The notes under the pieces are model-generated. The model was not told the DNA's origin. It saw nothing but the letters and a program-made list of their open reading frames with translations, and did no database searches. Below are positions 1-7,597 of a stretch of 43,033 nucleotides of DNA, in pieces (positions within the stretch are counted from its first letter, which is position 1; each line of letters begins with the position of its first letter). The position numbers and the translations under genes were made by a program. Source of the DNA: an uncultured Bacteroidota bacterium (GTDB taxonomy: Bacteria; Bacteroidota; Bacteroidia; Flavobacteriales; Flavobacteriaceae); NCBI GenBank assembly GCA_903839195.1, contig CAIMBK010000071.1:1-43033 (forward strand), given 5' to 3'.

Positions 1-129
1 ACCTATTCCAACAGCATTGTCAAAAACAGTCCAAGTCGCTGGTATTCCAGATTCAAAATCTTCTGTCCATTGTGAATAAACTGAAAAAGTAACAAATAAC
101 GCTAAAATGAGTAAAGTAATTTTTTTCAT
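1..129 (-). CDS. Secreted protein, N-terminal fragment (cut by window edge)
   Basis: The reverse strand reads ATG at 129 and stays open to the window edge, giving 43 residues. They start with a lysine-rich, hydrophobic signal peptide (MKKITLLILALF) ending near VYSQ, followed by WTEDFESGIPATWTVFDN. The motif DFE(S/N)GxPxxWTxxD is typical of the start of cleaved-adhesin or choice-of-anchor-J domains in secreted Bacteroidota proteins, many of which carry a T9SS sorting domain at the C-terminus. That part is outside the window, so the family and the export route are inferences from the first 43 residues only. The ORF is absent from the supplied track because it has no stop inside the window. Confidence 0.7.
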   Translation of the reverse strand, partial: MKKITLLILALFVTFSVYSQWTEDFESGIPATWTVFDNAVGIG

Positions 130-178
130 GCTTTTGAATATTAGTAATTTATTGTGTGTAGTTTTGTTTAAGGAACTT

Positions 179-210
179 CAAATTTAACAAAAATTAACAA
201 ATGTTATCAA
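179..210 (-). promoter_or_regulatory. Candidate promoter of the secreted protein at the left edge
   Basis: On the minus strand a TTG (208-210) is followed after 21 nt by TAAATTTG (186-179), a full match to the Bacteroidota -7 consensus TAnnTTTG. It would start transcription about 40 nt before the ATG at 129. The call rests on consensus matching only. Confidence 0.4.
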
Positions 211-295
211 TTTTTTAAATATTTATTATACAATTTTTTTAAAATTGCTTAAAATATATATATGTTTATTAATGAAAATTATCAAAAACCATTTC

Positions 296-340
296 TATGA
301 CATATGTCATATTTTAATTCTATTGAACCACCTAGTTTCG
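296..340 (+). promoter_or_regulatory. FNR/CRP-type operator plus -7 element upstream of the 597-aa gene
   Basis: A perfect 16-bp palindrome, TATGACATATGTCATA (296-311), contains the FNR/CRP-like core TGAC-ATAT-GTCA centred at 303.5. TAGTTTCG (333-340, centre 336.5) matches TAnnTTTG at five of six defined positions. The 33-bp centre-to-centre distance puts the palindrome near -41 of the predicted start site, the class-II activator position. No TTG lies at the usual -33 place, which fits an activator-dependent promoter. Two other promoters in this window show the same spacing. Confidence 0.6.
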
Positions 341-372
341 CCAATTAGGTTTAATAAAAAATGTATTAAATA

Positions 373-2166
373 ATGCAACAAAATAGACACACTTTTCACA
401 TTCCTGTAATGGGATTGGCATATACAATTGACAGTCCAATTAAAGTAGCAAAATACGGAATCTCTTCCGTGGTTTCAATTACAGATGATGAATTAATTGA
501 AAAAATGAGAGCCTTTTACAGTCAGAAATTCAGTTTTCCATACCTAGAAATTACTTCGAAAAGTCACGATTGTAGAGCAGAAAGAATAAAAAGTTATTTA
601 AATTTAGTTGATGTGATTGTAAAATATAAATTTGAAAATTTTAAAATTGAATTATCCGAAAATAAGGTTTCACTTGAAAATTTTATCAGGATGTTACCGA
701 ATAAATCCGATTTAAAAAATGGATTGCAAAAATTGATCGACGAGGGAAATGCTGCAAAAGAAACCGTCAAAAAATATTTGTCGGAAGCAATGTCTCCCGG
801 AGAAATTGATGTGAACATCATGACAAAGGTGGATAAAGATAATTTTATAAAACACGAGCAACTCCCAATTGAATTTAATGATGCGCATGCGGCACTTCGA
901 GGATTTGCAAAAAGCGATTTATCTTCTTCTGTAGTATTATCAGCGGGAATGAATCCACGATTATACAGTTATTTCGAGAATTTTTCCGCCTTTTTTCCGG
1001 ACATAAATTTGGAATTAAAAAAGAAAATAATTTTGAAGGTTAGCGATTTTAGATCGGCATTAATTCAAGGGAATTTTTTAGCCAAAAAAGGGCTTTGGGT
1101 TTCGGAATATCGAATTGAATCGGGATTAAATTGCGGCGGACATGCATTTGCAACAGATGGATTATTGCTAGGGCCAATTTTGGAAGAATTTAAATCAAAA
1201 AAAAATCAATTAATTCAATCGGCTCATGAATTATTGACAAAAGCATTGGAACTGAAAAACAAACCAATTCCAACTGAGCCATTATCCTTAAAAATTACTG
1301 CTCAAGGCGGGGTTGGAACTTCGGAGGAACATTTGTTTTTGTTAGATCATTACGAAATGGATTCTGTGGGTTGGGGATCGCCATTTTTGCTGGTTCCGGA
1401 AGCCACTTCAGTCGATATTGAAACCAGAAATTTATTGGCTAACGCCAAAGAAGATGATTTTTATTTGAGCGCTATTTCGCCTCTTGGAATTCCATTTAAT
1501 ACCGTGAAAGGAACCAGTAATGAAAAATGGAAACAAAAAAGAATTCATGAAAATAAAGCAGGAAGTTCCTGCCCGAAACGCTTATTAGCATTGAGCAAAG
1601 AATATGAAAATGAAGGGCTTTGTATGGCGTCAAAAAAGTATCAAGATATTAAATTGACCGAATTAGAAAGCATAAAAAACGACATGTCAATTGGTGAATT
1701 TAAGAAGCAAAAAGAGACCATCACTGAAAAATCATGCCTTTGTGTTGGGTTAGCAAATTCGGCTTATATGGAAAATGATATAGAAATTAAAGGCCAACAA
1801 CAAGGAATTGTAATCTGTCCTGGACCTAATTTAGCCTATTTTGACAAAGTGGTTTCGTTAACTGAAATGGTTCAACATATATATGGAAATGCCAATTTAA
1901 TTTCGGACAAAAACAGGCCAAATATGTTTGTCAAAGAATTAAAAATGTATGTTGATTATTTAAAAAATGAACTGGCTAATTGTTCAGAGACGATAACATC
2001 TGCTCAAATTAAAAAATGGCAAACTTTCAAAAACAATGTTTCAGTTGGAATTGAATATTATGAAAATTTGTTTCTAAATTCCACTTATTTTATAGAAACG
2101 CAAGCAATTATATTAGAACAATTAAATTATTATAAATCAGAATTAAATAGAGTAGAAATTCCTTAA
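373..2166 (+). CDS. Unrecognised 597-aa cysteine-containing protein with an FMN-barrel-like core
   Basis: I do not recognise a named family. There is no signal peptide or membrane segment, so it is probably cytoplasmic. The middle (about residues 309-345) reads TAQGGVGTSEEH, then VGWGSPFLLVPEA, which resembles the phosphate-binding end of FMN TIM-barrel enzymes such as nitronate monooxygenase, FabK and IMP dehydrogenase (GG, then GxGxxF, then E). Cysteines occur at 254 (NCGGH), 400 (SCPK), 417, 455 and 457 (CLC) and 482 (CPGP). The cluster after residue 400 could hold metal or an Fe-S centre, but it is not a standard ferredoxin motif. The N-terminal segment GISSVVSITDDELIEKM also looks barrel-like. 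The start at 373 is chosen because the ATG at 361 runs into a stop after two codons. It lies tail-to-tail with nrdG, and the dyad upstream suggests co-regulation with the NO and anaerobic genes. A flavin or Fe-S oxidoreductase is plausible; the substrate is unknown. Confidence 0.75.
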   Translation: MQQNRHTFHIPVMGLAYTIDSPIKVAKYGISSVVSITDDELIEKMRAFYSQKFSFPYLEITSKSHDCRAERIKSYLNLVDVIVKYKFENFKIELSENKVSLENFIRMLPNKSDLKNGLQKLIDEGNAAKETVKKYLSEAMSPGEIDVNIMTKVDKDNFIKHEQLPIEFNDAHAALRGFAKSDLSSSVVLSAGMNPRLYSYFENFSAFFPDINLELKKKIILKVSDFRSALIQGNFLAKKGLWVSEYRIESGLNCGGHAFATDGLLLGPILEEFKSKKNQLIQSAHELLTKALELKNKPIPTEPLSLKITAQGGVGTSEEHLFLLDHYEMDSVGWGSPFLLVPEATSVDIETRNLLANAKEDDFYLSAISPLGIPFNTVKGTSNEKWKQKRIHENKAGSSCPKRLLALSKEYENEGLCMASKKYQDIKLTELESIKNDMSIGEFKKQKETITEKSCLCVGLANSAYMENDIEIKGQQQGIVICPGPNLAYFDKVVSLTEMVQHIYGNANLISDKNRPNMFVKELKMYVDYLKNELANCSETITSAQIKKWQTFKNNVSVGIEYYENLFLNSTYFIETQAIILEQLNYYKSELNRVEIP

Positions 2167-2179
2167 TTCATATCCTAAA

Positions 2180-2857
2180 TCACCTAATAACAACCTTTAT
2201 TGTTGCGCTATTTGCTATTTTTTCTTTTGTTAATGGCATTGAATACGGAAGTTTTGAAATTGTTTTTGAAGCATTTCTAAAATTTTGAATGTAATAATTT
2301 CCAATATATTGCTTTTCGTTCAAAAAGGATATCATTTCATCAAGTTCCTCTATTGAAATTAATTTTGAATGATAGGTTGTTCGAATTTCAAATTTTACTT
2401 TATTTTCAATTAGAATTGTAAGGGACCGCTCGAACTGCTTAAATAAGTTGGATTTTGTAATATCGCTGAAATTATTTTCGATCGCCTTAAAATCCAAAGC
2501 CACATAATCGATTTGTTTTTCTTGAACTAACGATGCTAAAACATCTGGATTGGATCCATTTGTATCAATTTTCACCAAAAAACCAAGCGCTTTCACAACT
2601 TTAATTTGATCCAATATGTTTTTATGAATTAAACATTCGCCACCGCTAAAAACCACAGCATCAAGAAGTCCGCGCCTTTTGTGTAAAAAAGAAATAATTT
2701 CAGCAAAGGTCATAGTTCCTTTTCCTAATACAATTTCAGGATTATAACAATACAAACAACGCATATTACAACCAACATACCAGAGTATACAAGCTGATTT
2801 TTCGGGATAATCTAAAAGTGAAAAAGGAGTAATTGTATAAATTGGGTTACCTAACAC
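2180..2857 (-). CDS. nrdG: Anaerobic ribonucleotide reductase activating enzyme (radical SAM)
   Basis: This 225-aa protein has the radical-SAM cysteine motif CNMRCLYC (C30, C34, C37), followed by FSGGEC, a GGE-type SAM-binding motif. The start MLGNPIYTITPFSLLDYPEK matches the NrdG2-type activases that work with class III ribonucleotide reductases. With S-adenosylmethionine and a [4Fe-4S] cluster it should generate the glycyl radical on NrdD. The start is GTG at 2857, directly after an AAGGA sequence. It overlaps the end of the small glycyl-radical ORF by 7 nt, which implies translational coupling. It is the last gene of the ric-nrdD-nrdG unit and ends 13 bp from the convergent 597-aa gene. 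The enzyme is expected to work only without oxygen, in keeping with the FNR-like site upstream of the operon. Confidence 0.9.
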   Translation of the reverse strand: MLGNPIYTITPFSLLDYPEKSACILWYVGCNMRCLYCYNPEIVLGKGTMTFAEIISFLHKRRGLLDAVVFSGGECLIHKNILDQIKVVKALGFLVKIDTNGSNPDVLASLVQEKQIDYVALDFKAIENNFSDITKSNLFKQFERSLTILIENKVKFEIRTTYHSKLISIEELDEMISFLNEKQYIGNYYIQNFRNASKTISKLPYSMPLTKEKIANSATIKVVIR

Positions 2858-3033
2858 TCCTTAAAGCAAGTTCGTTGTTTATGTTCCCCTTTTTTACCAA
2901 TATTAAAGCTTTCTACGGGGCGATGATATCCCATTACTCTTGTGTATACCAAACATTTTGATCGTAAATGAAGGTTTTGTTCTAAAATTGTGCTAGTTTC
3001 TGTTTTCATATTGGTTTTTGTGTTGGTTTTCAA
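2851..3033 (-). CDS. Detached glycyl-radical C-terminal segment of NrdD (separate +1 frame)
   Basis: This 60-aa ORF opens with TTG at 3033 inside the 3' end of nrdD and reads in the +1 frame relative to it. Residues 27-58 contain CLVYTRVMGYHRPVESFN followed by IGKKGEHKQR. This is the conserved end of class III ribonucleotide reductases, where RVxGY carries the glycine (here G35) that becomes the radical. The nrdD ORF proper stops at 2993 without this segment. Either nrdD has a frameshift in the low-complexity linker (repeated AAAACCAA and AAAAAC blocks), or a +1 translational shift joins the two, or the radical domain is made as its own polypeptide, as GrcA/YfiD is for pyruvate formate-lyase. 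The first ten codons are doubtful as a real N-terminus. The sequence match to the NrdD tail is strong; the mode of expression is open. Confidence 0.75.
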   Translation of the reverse strand: MKTNTKTNMKTETSTILEQNLHLRSKCLVYTRVMGYHRPVESFNIGKKGEHKQRTCFKEC

Positions 3034-5107
3034 TTATTTCATTGTCGCATTTTGGGCAATATTCGTGTTCTCCATTTAAGTATCCATGAATAGGACAAAC
3101 ACTAAATACTGGTGTTACGGTTATATAAGGCAATTTAAATTTGGTCAAAACTGTTTTTACAAAATTCTTACAGGCTTCTGGCGAACTAATTCTTTCATTC
3201 ATATACAAATGAAGTACTGTTCCTCCGGTATATTTGCACTGTAATTCATCTTGCATCAATAGTGCTTCAAATGGGTCTTGCGTATAATCGACAGGGATTT
3301 GAGAACTGTTGGTATAATAAATATTTTCATCCATTCCGGCCTGAAGAATGGAAGGAAAACGTTTCAAATCTTCTTTGGCAAATCGGTAAGTCGTTCCTTC
3401 GGCAGGGGTGGCTTCCAAATTATATAAATTGCCTGTTTCTTCTTGAAATTCTTTCATCCGATTTCGTATGTGATCTAATATTTCCATACAAAAATTGTAT
3501 CCAAAAGCAGTGGTTATATCCTCTTCATCATTTGTGAAATTTCGAACCATTTCATTCATTCCATTTACGCCAATAGTTGAAAAGTGATTTCTAAAATGGG
3601 GTAAATATCTTTTGGTATACGGGTATAATCCGCTATCAAAACGATCTTGAATAAAGATGCGCTTTTTCTCTAAAGTAGCTTTTGAAAGTTCCATCAATTT
3701 ATCCAATTGAATAAAAAGGGCTTCTTGATTGCCTTTAAATAAAAATCCTAAACGAGCCATATTAATGGTAACTACTCCGATACTTCCCGTCATTTCTGCA
3801 CTTCCAAACAATCCGTTTCCACGTTTTAGTAATTCTCTCAAATCGAGTTGCAAGCGACAACACATACTCCGAACGGCATTTGGTTTATAGGCATTCGGAT
3901 TTTCAATTCGGTGGCCTTCTTCATCTAAAATATATTGACTTCCAATAAAGTTTTGAAAATAAGACGAACCTATTTTAGCGGTATTTTCAAATAACAATTC
4001 CGTGTTCTCGCCATTCCAATCAAAATCTTCTGTAATATTTACGGTGGGTATTGGAAATGTAAAGGGCTGTCCGTTTGCATCTCCTTCTGTCATTACAGTA
4101 TAATAGGCCTTATTGATCATGTTCATTTCTTTCTGAAAATGTTCGTAACGCATTTCGATTAAAGAAGAAACACCTCTTTCTTGACATCGATTTAATAATT
4201 CCATATCCTTACAATTCCCAAATAAATGTTGGTCTTTTTTGGTTGGAATTTGATCTTTTAAATCGGTTGGAACAACCCAATCTAAAGTGATGTTTGTAAA
4301 TGGTGATTGTCCCCATCGTGCCGGTACATTCAAATTATAAACAAAACTTCTAACAGCTTTCAAAACCTCAACAAAACTTAAATTATCTTTAAAAACGTAG
4401 GGCGCCAAATAGGTGTCAAAGGAACTAAATGCCTGTGCGCCTGCCCATTCGCTTTGGAGAATTCCTAGAAAATTGGCCATTTGCCCTAATGCTTCTCTAA
4501 AATGCGAAGGTGCTTTGCTTTCAACTCGACCGCGAACGCCATTAAATCCATCATTCAACAAAACCCTAAGGCTCCAACCTGCACAATATCCTGTTAAACA
4601 ATCCAAATCATGGATATGAATATCCCCATTTCGATGGGCATATCCTTCTATTTTAGTATATACTTTATCCAACCAATAATTGGCAATGATTTTTCCGGCT
4701 ACATTATTAACTAATCCTGCATTTGAATAGGATGTATTTGCATTGGCATTAATTCGCCAATCGGTTTGTCCAATGTATTCTTCGATGGTTTGAGTAGAAT
4801 CGACATAGGTTGTATCGTCATTCAAACCTTGAATATGTTCCCGTTGCAATTTTCTGGTATGCCGATAAAGCATAAACGAACGCATGACAAGAAAATAGGC
4901 CTTTTGAAATAATGTTTTTTCAATAATATCCTGAATTTCTTCAACTGCCCATGTATCTTTATGTTGCATTTGAGAAATTGTATTATTATATATTTCTTCA
5001 TCAAATGTTACCGAAACACTGACAAAACTTTTTTCAATAGCATCCTTTATTTTATAACTTTCAAAAGGCTTATAATCGCCATTTCTTTTGATAACATATT
5101 TTTCCAT
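2993..5107 (-). CDS. nrdD: Anaerobic (class III) ribonucleoside-triphosphate reductase, lacking its glycyl-radical tail
   Basis: This 704-aa protein reduces ribonucleotides to deoxyribonucleotides without oxygen. It has an N-terminal ATP-cone (MEKYVIKRNGDYKPF, about residues 1-90) and the catalytic barrel with HIHDLDCLTGYCAGWSL, NITLDWVVP and GVVTINMARLGF. Near the end CPIHGYLNGEHEYCPKC gives part of the zinc site. The ORF then runs into a low-complexity linker and stops with YENRN. The usual following part, a further cysteine plus the RVxGY glycyl-radical motif, is missing from this frame and lies in the +1-frame ORF 2851..3033. As written the main ORF cannot hold the radical. It begins 12 bp after ric and forms one unit with ric and nrdG, under the FNR-like site near 6028. 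Confidence 0.9.
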   Translation of the reverse strand: MEKYVIKRNGDYKPFESYKIKDAIEKSFVSVSVTFDEEIYNNTISQMQHKDTWAVEEIQDIIEKTLFQKAYFLVMRSFMLYRHTRKLQREHIQGLNDDTTYVDSTQTIEEYIGQTDWRINANANTSYSNAGLVNNVAGKIIANYWLDKVYTKIEGYAHRNGDIHIHDLDCLTGYCAGWSLRVLLNDGFNGVRGRVESKAPSHFREALGQMANFLGILQSEWAGAQAFSSFDTYLAPYVFKDNLSFVEVLKAVRSFVYNLNVPARWGQSPFTNITLDWVVPTDLKDQIPTKKDQHLFGNCKDMELLNRCQERGVSSLIEMRYEHFQKEMNMINKAYYTVMTEGDANGQPFTFPIPTVNITEDFDWNGENTELLFENTAKIGSSYFQNFIGSQYILDEEGHRIENPNAYKPNAVRSMCCRLQLDLRELLKRGNGLFGSAEMTGSIGVVTINMARLGFLFKGNQEALFIQLDKLMELSKATLEKKRIFIQDRFDSGLYPYTKRYLPHFRNHFSTIGVNGMNEMVRNFTNDEEDITTAFGYNFCMEILDHIRNRMKEFQEETGNLYNLEATPAEGTTYRFAKEDLKRFPSILQAGMDENIYYTNSSQIPVDYTQDPFEALLMQDELQCKYTGGTVLHLYMNERISSPEACKNFVKTVLTKFKLPYITVTPVFSVCPIHGYLNGEHEYCPKCDNEIIENQHKNQYENRN

Positions 5108-5119
5108 ATCAAAAAATAA

Positions 5120-5848
5120 TTAATTAGAATAAAATTGTTTTTCCATATTTATTGCCTTAGGAAATAGAATATTGTTTTCTAAATGAATATGCTTGTGTAA
5201 ATCTTGTTCAAATTCTAACAACATAGAATAGGTAACTTTGAAGGTGTTACAAGCATCATCTGGCGGGGTAAAATCATTTGTTAATAAGGCAATTTTAGAA
5301 AAAATAATTCCTTCCGATTCGTGTTCTTCTTGGAGCATTGCAATTGGATTTTCCACAGTTCCAAAATGAGGCTTGTCGATCAATTGATTGGATAAAACGG
5401 CTTGTTCCATCGCAATAATAAATGGAAACAAAATGATTTCCTCTTTTTTCATATGCATTATTAAATCGTTGGCGCTAATAGTAAACAGCGTTTTTATTTC
5501 AAATAATTCGGGATGTCGTTCGCCATGTACTTTACATAATTTATCTAAAAACGACATTAAAGTAGGTGTTTTTTCTTCAATAAACCGATGATGGGTTTCT
5601 AAAATATAATCTACTAATAAATTAGCCGACAAAAAGTTAAAATTAATATTGGAGTCATTATTGGAGTTCAGAATAAAAGATAAATCGTGTTCTAAAACGT
5701 CTTTACTAATTCCTTTTTTTTGACAGACCTCGTCGATGGTTTTATAGCCTTTACAACAAAAATCTATTTTATATTTAGAAAAAACCGCAGCGGTTCTAAA
5801 ATCTTGGGCTACAAATTCACCTATTGTTTTGCTTTCAATTGCATTCAT
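5120..5848 (-). CDS. ric: Iron-sulfur cluster repair di-iron protein (ScdA/YtfE/Ric family)
   Basis: This 242-aa protein starts with a ScdA_N (DUF542) domain of about 60 residues containing the twin cysteine DFCCKGYKTIDEVC (C31, C32). A hemerythrin-like four-helix domain follows, with histidine and glutamate ligands visible in THHRFIEEK, LIMHMKKEEIILFPF, QEEHESEG and HKHIHLENNILFP. The family repairs Fe-S clusters damaged by nitric oxide or oxidants through its non-heme di-iron centre. It is the first gene of the ric-nrdD-nrdG operon and has a long leader (about 140 nt) below the FNR-like site at 6023-6034. An imperfect dyad, TAGTGGTAG...CTATCACTA (5894-5919), lies in that leader. Family and role are well supported; regulation is inferred. 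Confidence 0.93.
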   Translation of the reverse strand: MNAIESKTIGEFVAQDFRTAAVFSKYKIDFCCKGYKTIDEVCQKKGISKDVLEHDLSFILNSNNDSNINFNFLSANLLVDYILETHHRFIEEKTPTLMSFLDKLCKVHGERHPELFEIKTLFTISANDLIMHMKKEEIILFPFIIAMEQAVLSNQLIDKPHFGTVENPIAMLQEEHESEGIIFSKIALLTNDFTPPDDACNTFKVTYSMLLEFEQDLHKHIHLENNILFPKAINMEKQFYSN

Positions 5849-5991
5849 ATAAAGTTGGATTAAATATTTAAATTAATAACATTAATTAGAGCCTAGTGGT
5901 AGTAATTTTTCTATCACTAAGAAGTAACTATTAATTTTATAAAATATTTATTATCAGAATTATAGAATTCGACCGCTTATATTTTATCTTT

Positions 5992-6034
5992 CAAATTTGC
6001 AATATAAAAAACACCTAAAAGATGATTATTATCA
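5992..6034 (-). promoter_or_regulatory. FNR-type operator plus -7 element upstream of ric-nrdD-nrdG
   Basis: ATGATTATTATCAT (6022-6035) has a perfect FNR core TGAT-N4-ATCA (6023-6034, centre 6028.5). On the minus strand CAAATTTG (5999-5992, centre 5995.5) matches TAnnTTTG at five of six defined positions. The 33-bp centre distance equals that at the other two units in this window. No TTG is seen at the -33 place. The site sits just past the 3' end of nadB, so ric can be transcribed separately from the norCB-nadAB unit. Confidence 0.65.
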
Positions 6035-6058
6035 TGTATTTAATAAATCGAAAAAGGA

Positions 6059-7597
6059 TTATGTATTTTCATTTTTAAGTTTGAATTTAACGAATCCGCC
6101 TCGATTTTCATTTCTATTAATTGAATGCCTAATGATTAGAATCCCAATGGTAATCATGTTTTTCAATTCAACTAATTGCGTGCAAATTTGATAGCTTTCT
6201 TGTGTTGTTTCTAAATCCAACAACCATTTAATAAGTTGCGTTTCCGCTTGAAGTAATTCTGAATCATGCCTTATAATCCCAACGTTTTGACGCATCAATA
6301 ATTGGACTTCTAATTTTAATTTATTCAAAAAATTGGCGTTAAATTTCGGTTTTGACTTATTATTAAATAATGGTTTTGTCTCTTGAAAAACTGTTTTTAT
6401 AGTATTGAATTTGGATAAATAATTAAAAATTTGATCCGAATAAACCAGCGCCTCTAATAAGGAATTTGACGCTAACCGATTGGCTCCGTGCAAACCTGTT
6501 CGGGAACATTCGCCGCAAGCATACAAATTTTCGATAGAAGTTTTTCCATTTGTATCAACCGCAATTCCGCCACAAAGGTAATGTTGGGCTGGAATAACCG
6601 GAATCCAATCTTTTGAAATAGCAATTTTATTGCTTTTACATCGGTCATAAATCATTGGAAAATGCTTCTTAAATTTTTTTTCATCCAAATGCGTGCAATC
6701 CAAATAAACACAATTATCCCCAGACTTTTTTAATTCCAAATCAATACTTTGCGAAACGATATCTCTGGATGCTAATTCGCCTCTGGTGTCATATTTTTGC
6801 ATGAAACGATTCCCGTTTTTAGTTTTTAAATAGGCCCCAAATCCTCGCACAGCTTCAGAAATTAGAAATTTAGATTCATATCCTTTTTCAAATAATGCCG
6901 TTGGATGAAACTGAATAAATTCCATGTCCATTAGTATTGCATTTGCCCTAAAAGCCATCGCAATTCCATCACCAGTAGCAATTATTGGATTTGTTGTATG
7001 TCCATAGACATGCCCGATTCCGCCAGTTGCCAAAAGTGTTATATCGGATAAAAAAGTTTGAATAGTATTTGTTTTTTGATTAAAAACCGAAGCGCCCAAA
7101 CATCGGTTTTTTTCCATAATTAAATCCAAAGCCAAATGAAAATCCAAAATCGTAATGTTATCTATTTGATTTACTTGACGTAAAATAGCCCTTTCGATTT
7201 CTAAACCCGTTTGGTCTTTGTGGTGCACAACTCTGTTTTCGGAATGACCTCCTTCTTTTCCTAAATCAAATTCTCCGTTGGCAACTTTGTCAAAATTGGC
7301 GCCCCAATCAATTAATTCCTTTAATCTTTTGGGTCCTTCAGAAATAACCAATTCGACTACTTTTAGATCGCACAAACCATCCCCGCAAAGTATCGTGTCT
7401 TCAATGTGTTTTTGATAGGAATCCCCTTCGTCTAAAACTATTGCAACGCCTCCTTGTGCATATTTGGTGTTGGATTCAGATTCATTGGATTTAGTGATAA
7501 TAGTTATGGATTTTTCGGGGAAATGATTGGCGATTTTTATAGCAAATGTCAATCCGGCAACACCTGAACCAATAATTAAATAATTAGTTTTTATCAT
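6059..7597 (-). CDS. nadB: L-aspartate oxidase
   Basis: This 512-aa flavoprotein opens with the FAD-binding motif IIGSGVAGLTFAIKIA. It has the family signatures NTKYAQGGVAIVLD, HSENRVVHHKDQTG, GDGIAMAFRANA, FIQFHPTALF and GLHGANRLASNSLLEALVYS. It oxidises L-aspartate to iminoaspartate, the first step of NAD synthesis de novo, and can use fumarate as well as oxygen as acceptor, so it works anaerobically. Its start overlaps the nadA stop by 4 nt, indicating coupling. The C-terminus (ENRGGFVKFKLKNENT) departs slightly from the usual ESRGxHxxxDxP ending, without evidence of a frameshift. It is the last gene of the norC-norB-nadA-nadB unit. Confidence 0.95.
   Translation of the reverse strand: MIKTNYLIIGSGVAGLTFAIKIANHFPEKSITIITKSNESESNTKYAQGGVAIVLDEGDSYQKHIEDTILCGDGLCDLKVVELVISEGPKRLKELIDWGANFDKVANGEFDLGKEGGHSENRVVHHKDQTGLEIERAILRQVNQIDNITILDFHLALDLIMEKNRCLGASVFNQKTNTIQTFLSDITLLATGGIGHVYGHTTNPIIATGDGIAMAFRANAILMDMEFIQFHPTALFEKGYESKFLISEAVRGFGAYLKTKNGNRFMQKYDTRGELASRDIVSQSIDLELKKSGDNCVYLDCTHLDEKKFKKHFPMIYDRCKSNKIAISKDWIPVIPAQHYLCGGIAVDTNGKTSIENLYACGECSRTGLHGANRLASNSLLEALVYSDQIFNYLSKFNTIKTVFQETKPLFNNKSKPKFNANFLNKLKLEVQLLMRQNVGIIRHDSELLQAETQLIKWLLDLETTQESYQICTQLVELKNMITIGILIIRHSINRNENRGGFVKFKLKNENT

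Noticed and set aside
4413-4619. ORF opposite nrdD
   Set aside because: Antisense shadow of a conserved catalytic region; no homology, promoter or start context.
6059-6110. Possible frameshift at the nadB C-terminus
   Set aside because: The ending departs from the usual motif, but neither other frame gives a better match, so I treat it as natural divergence.
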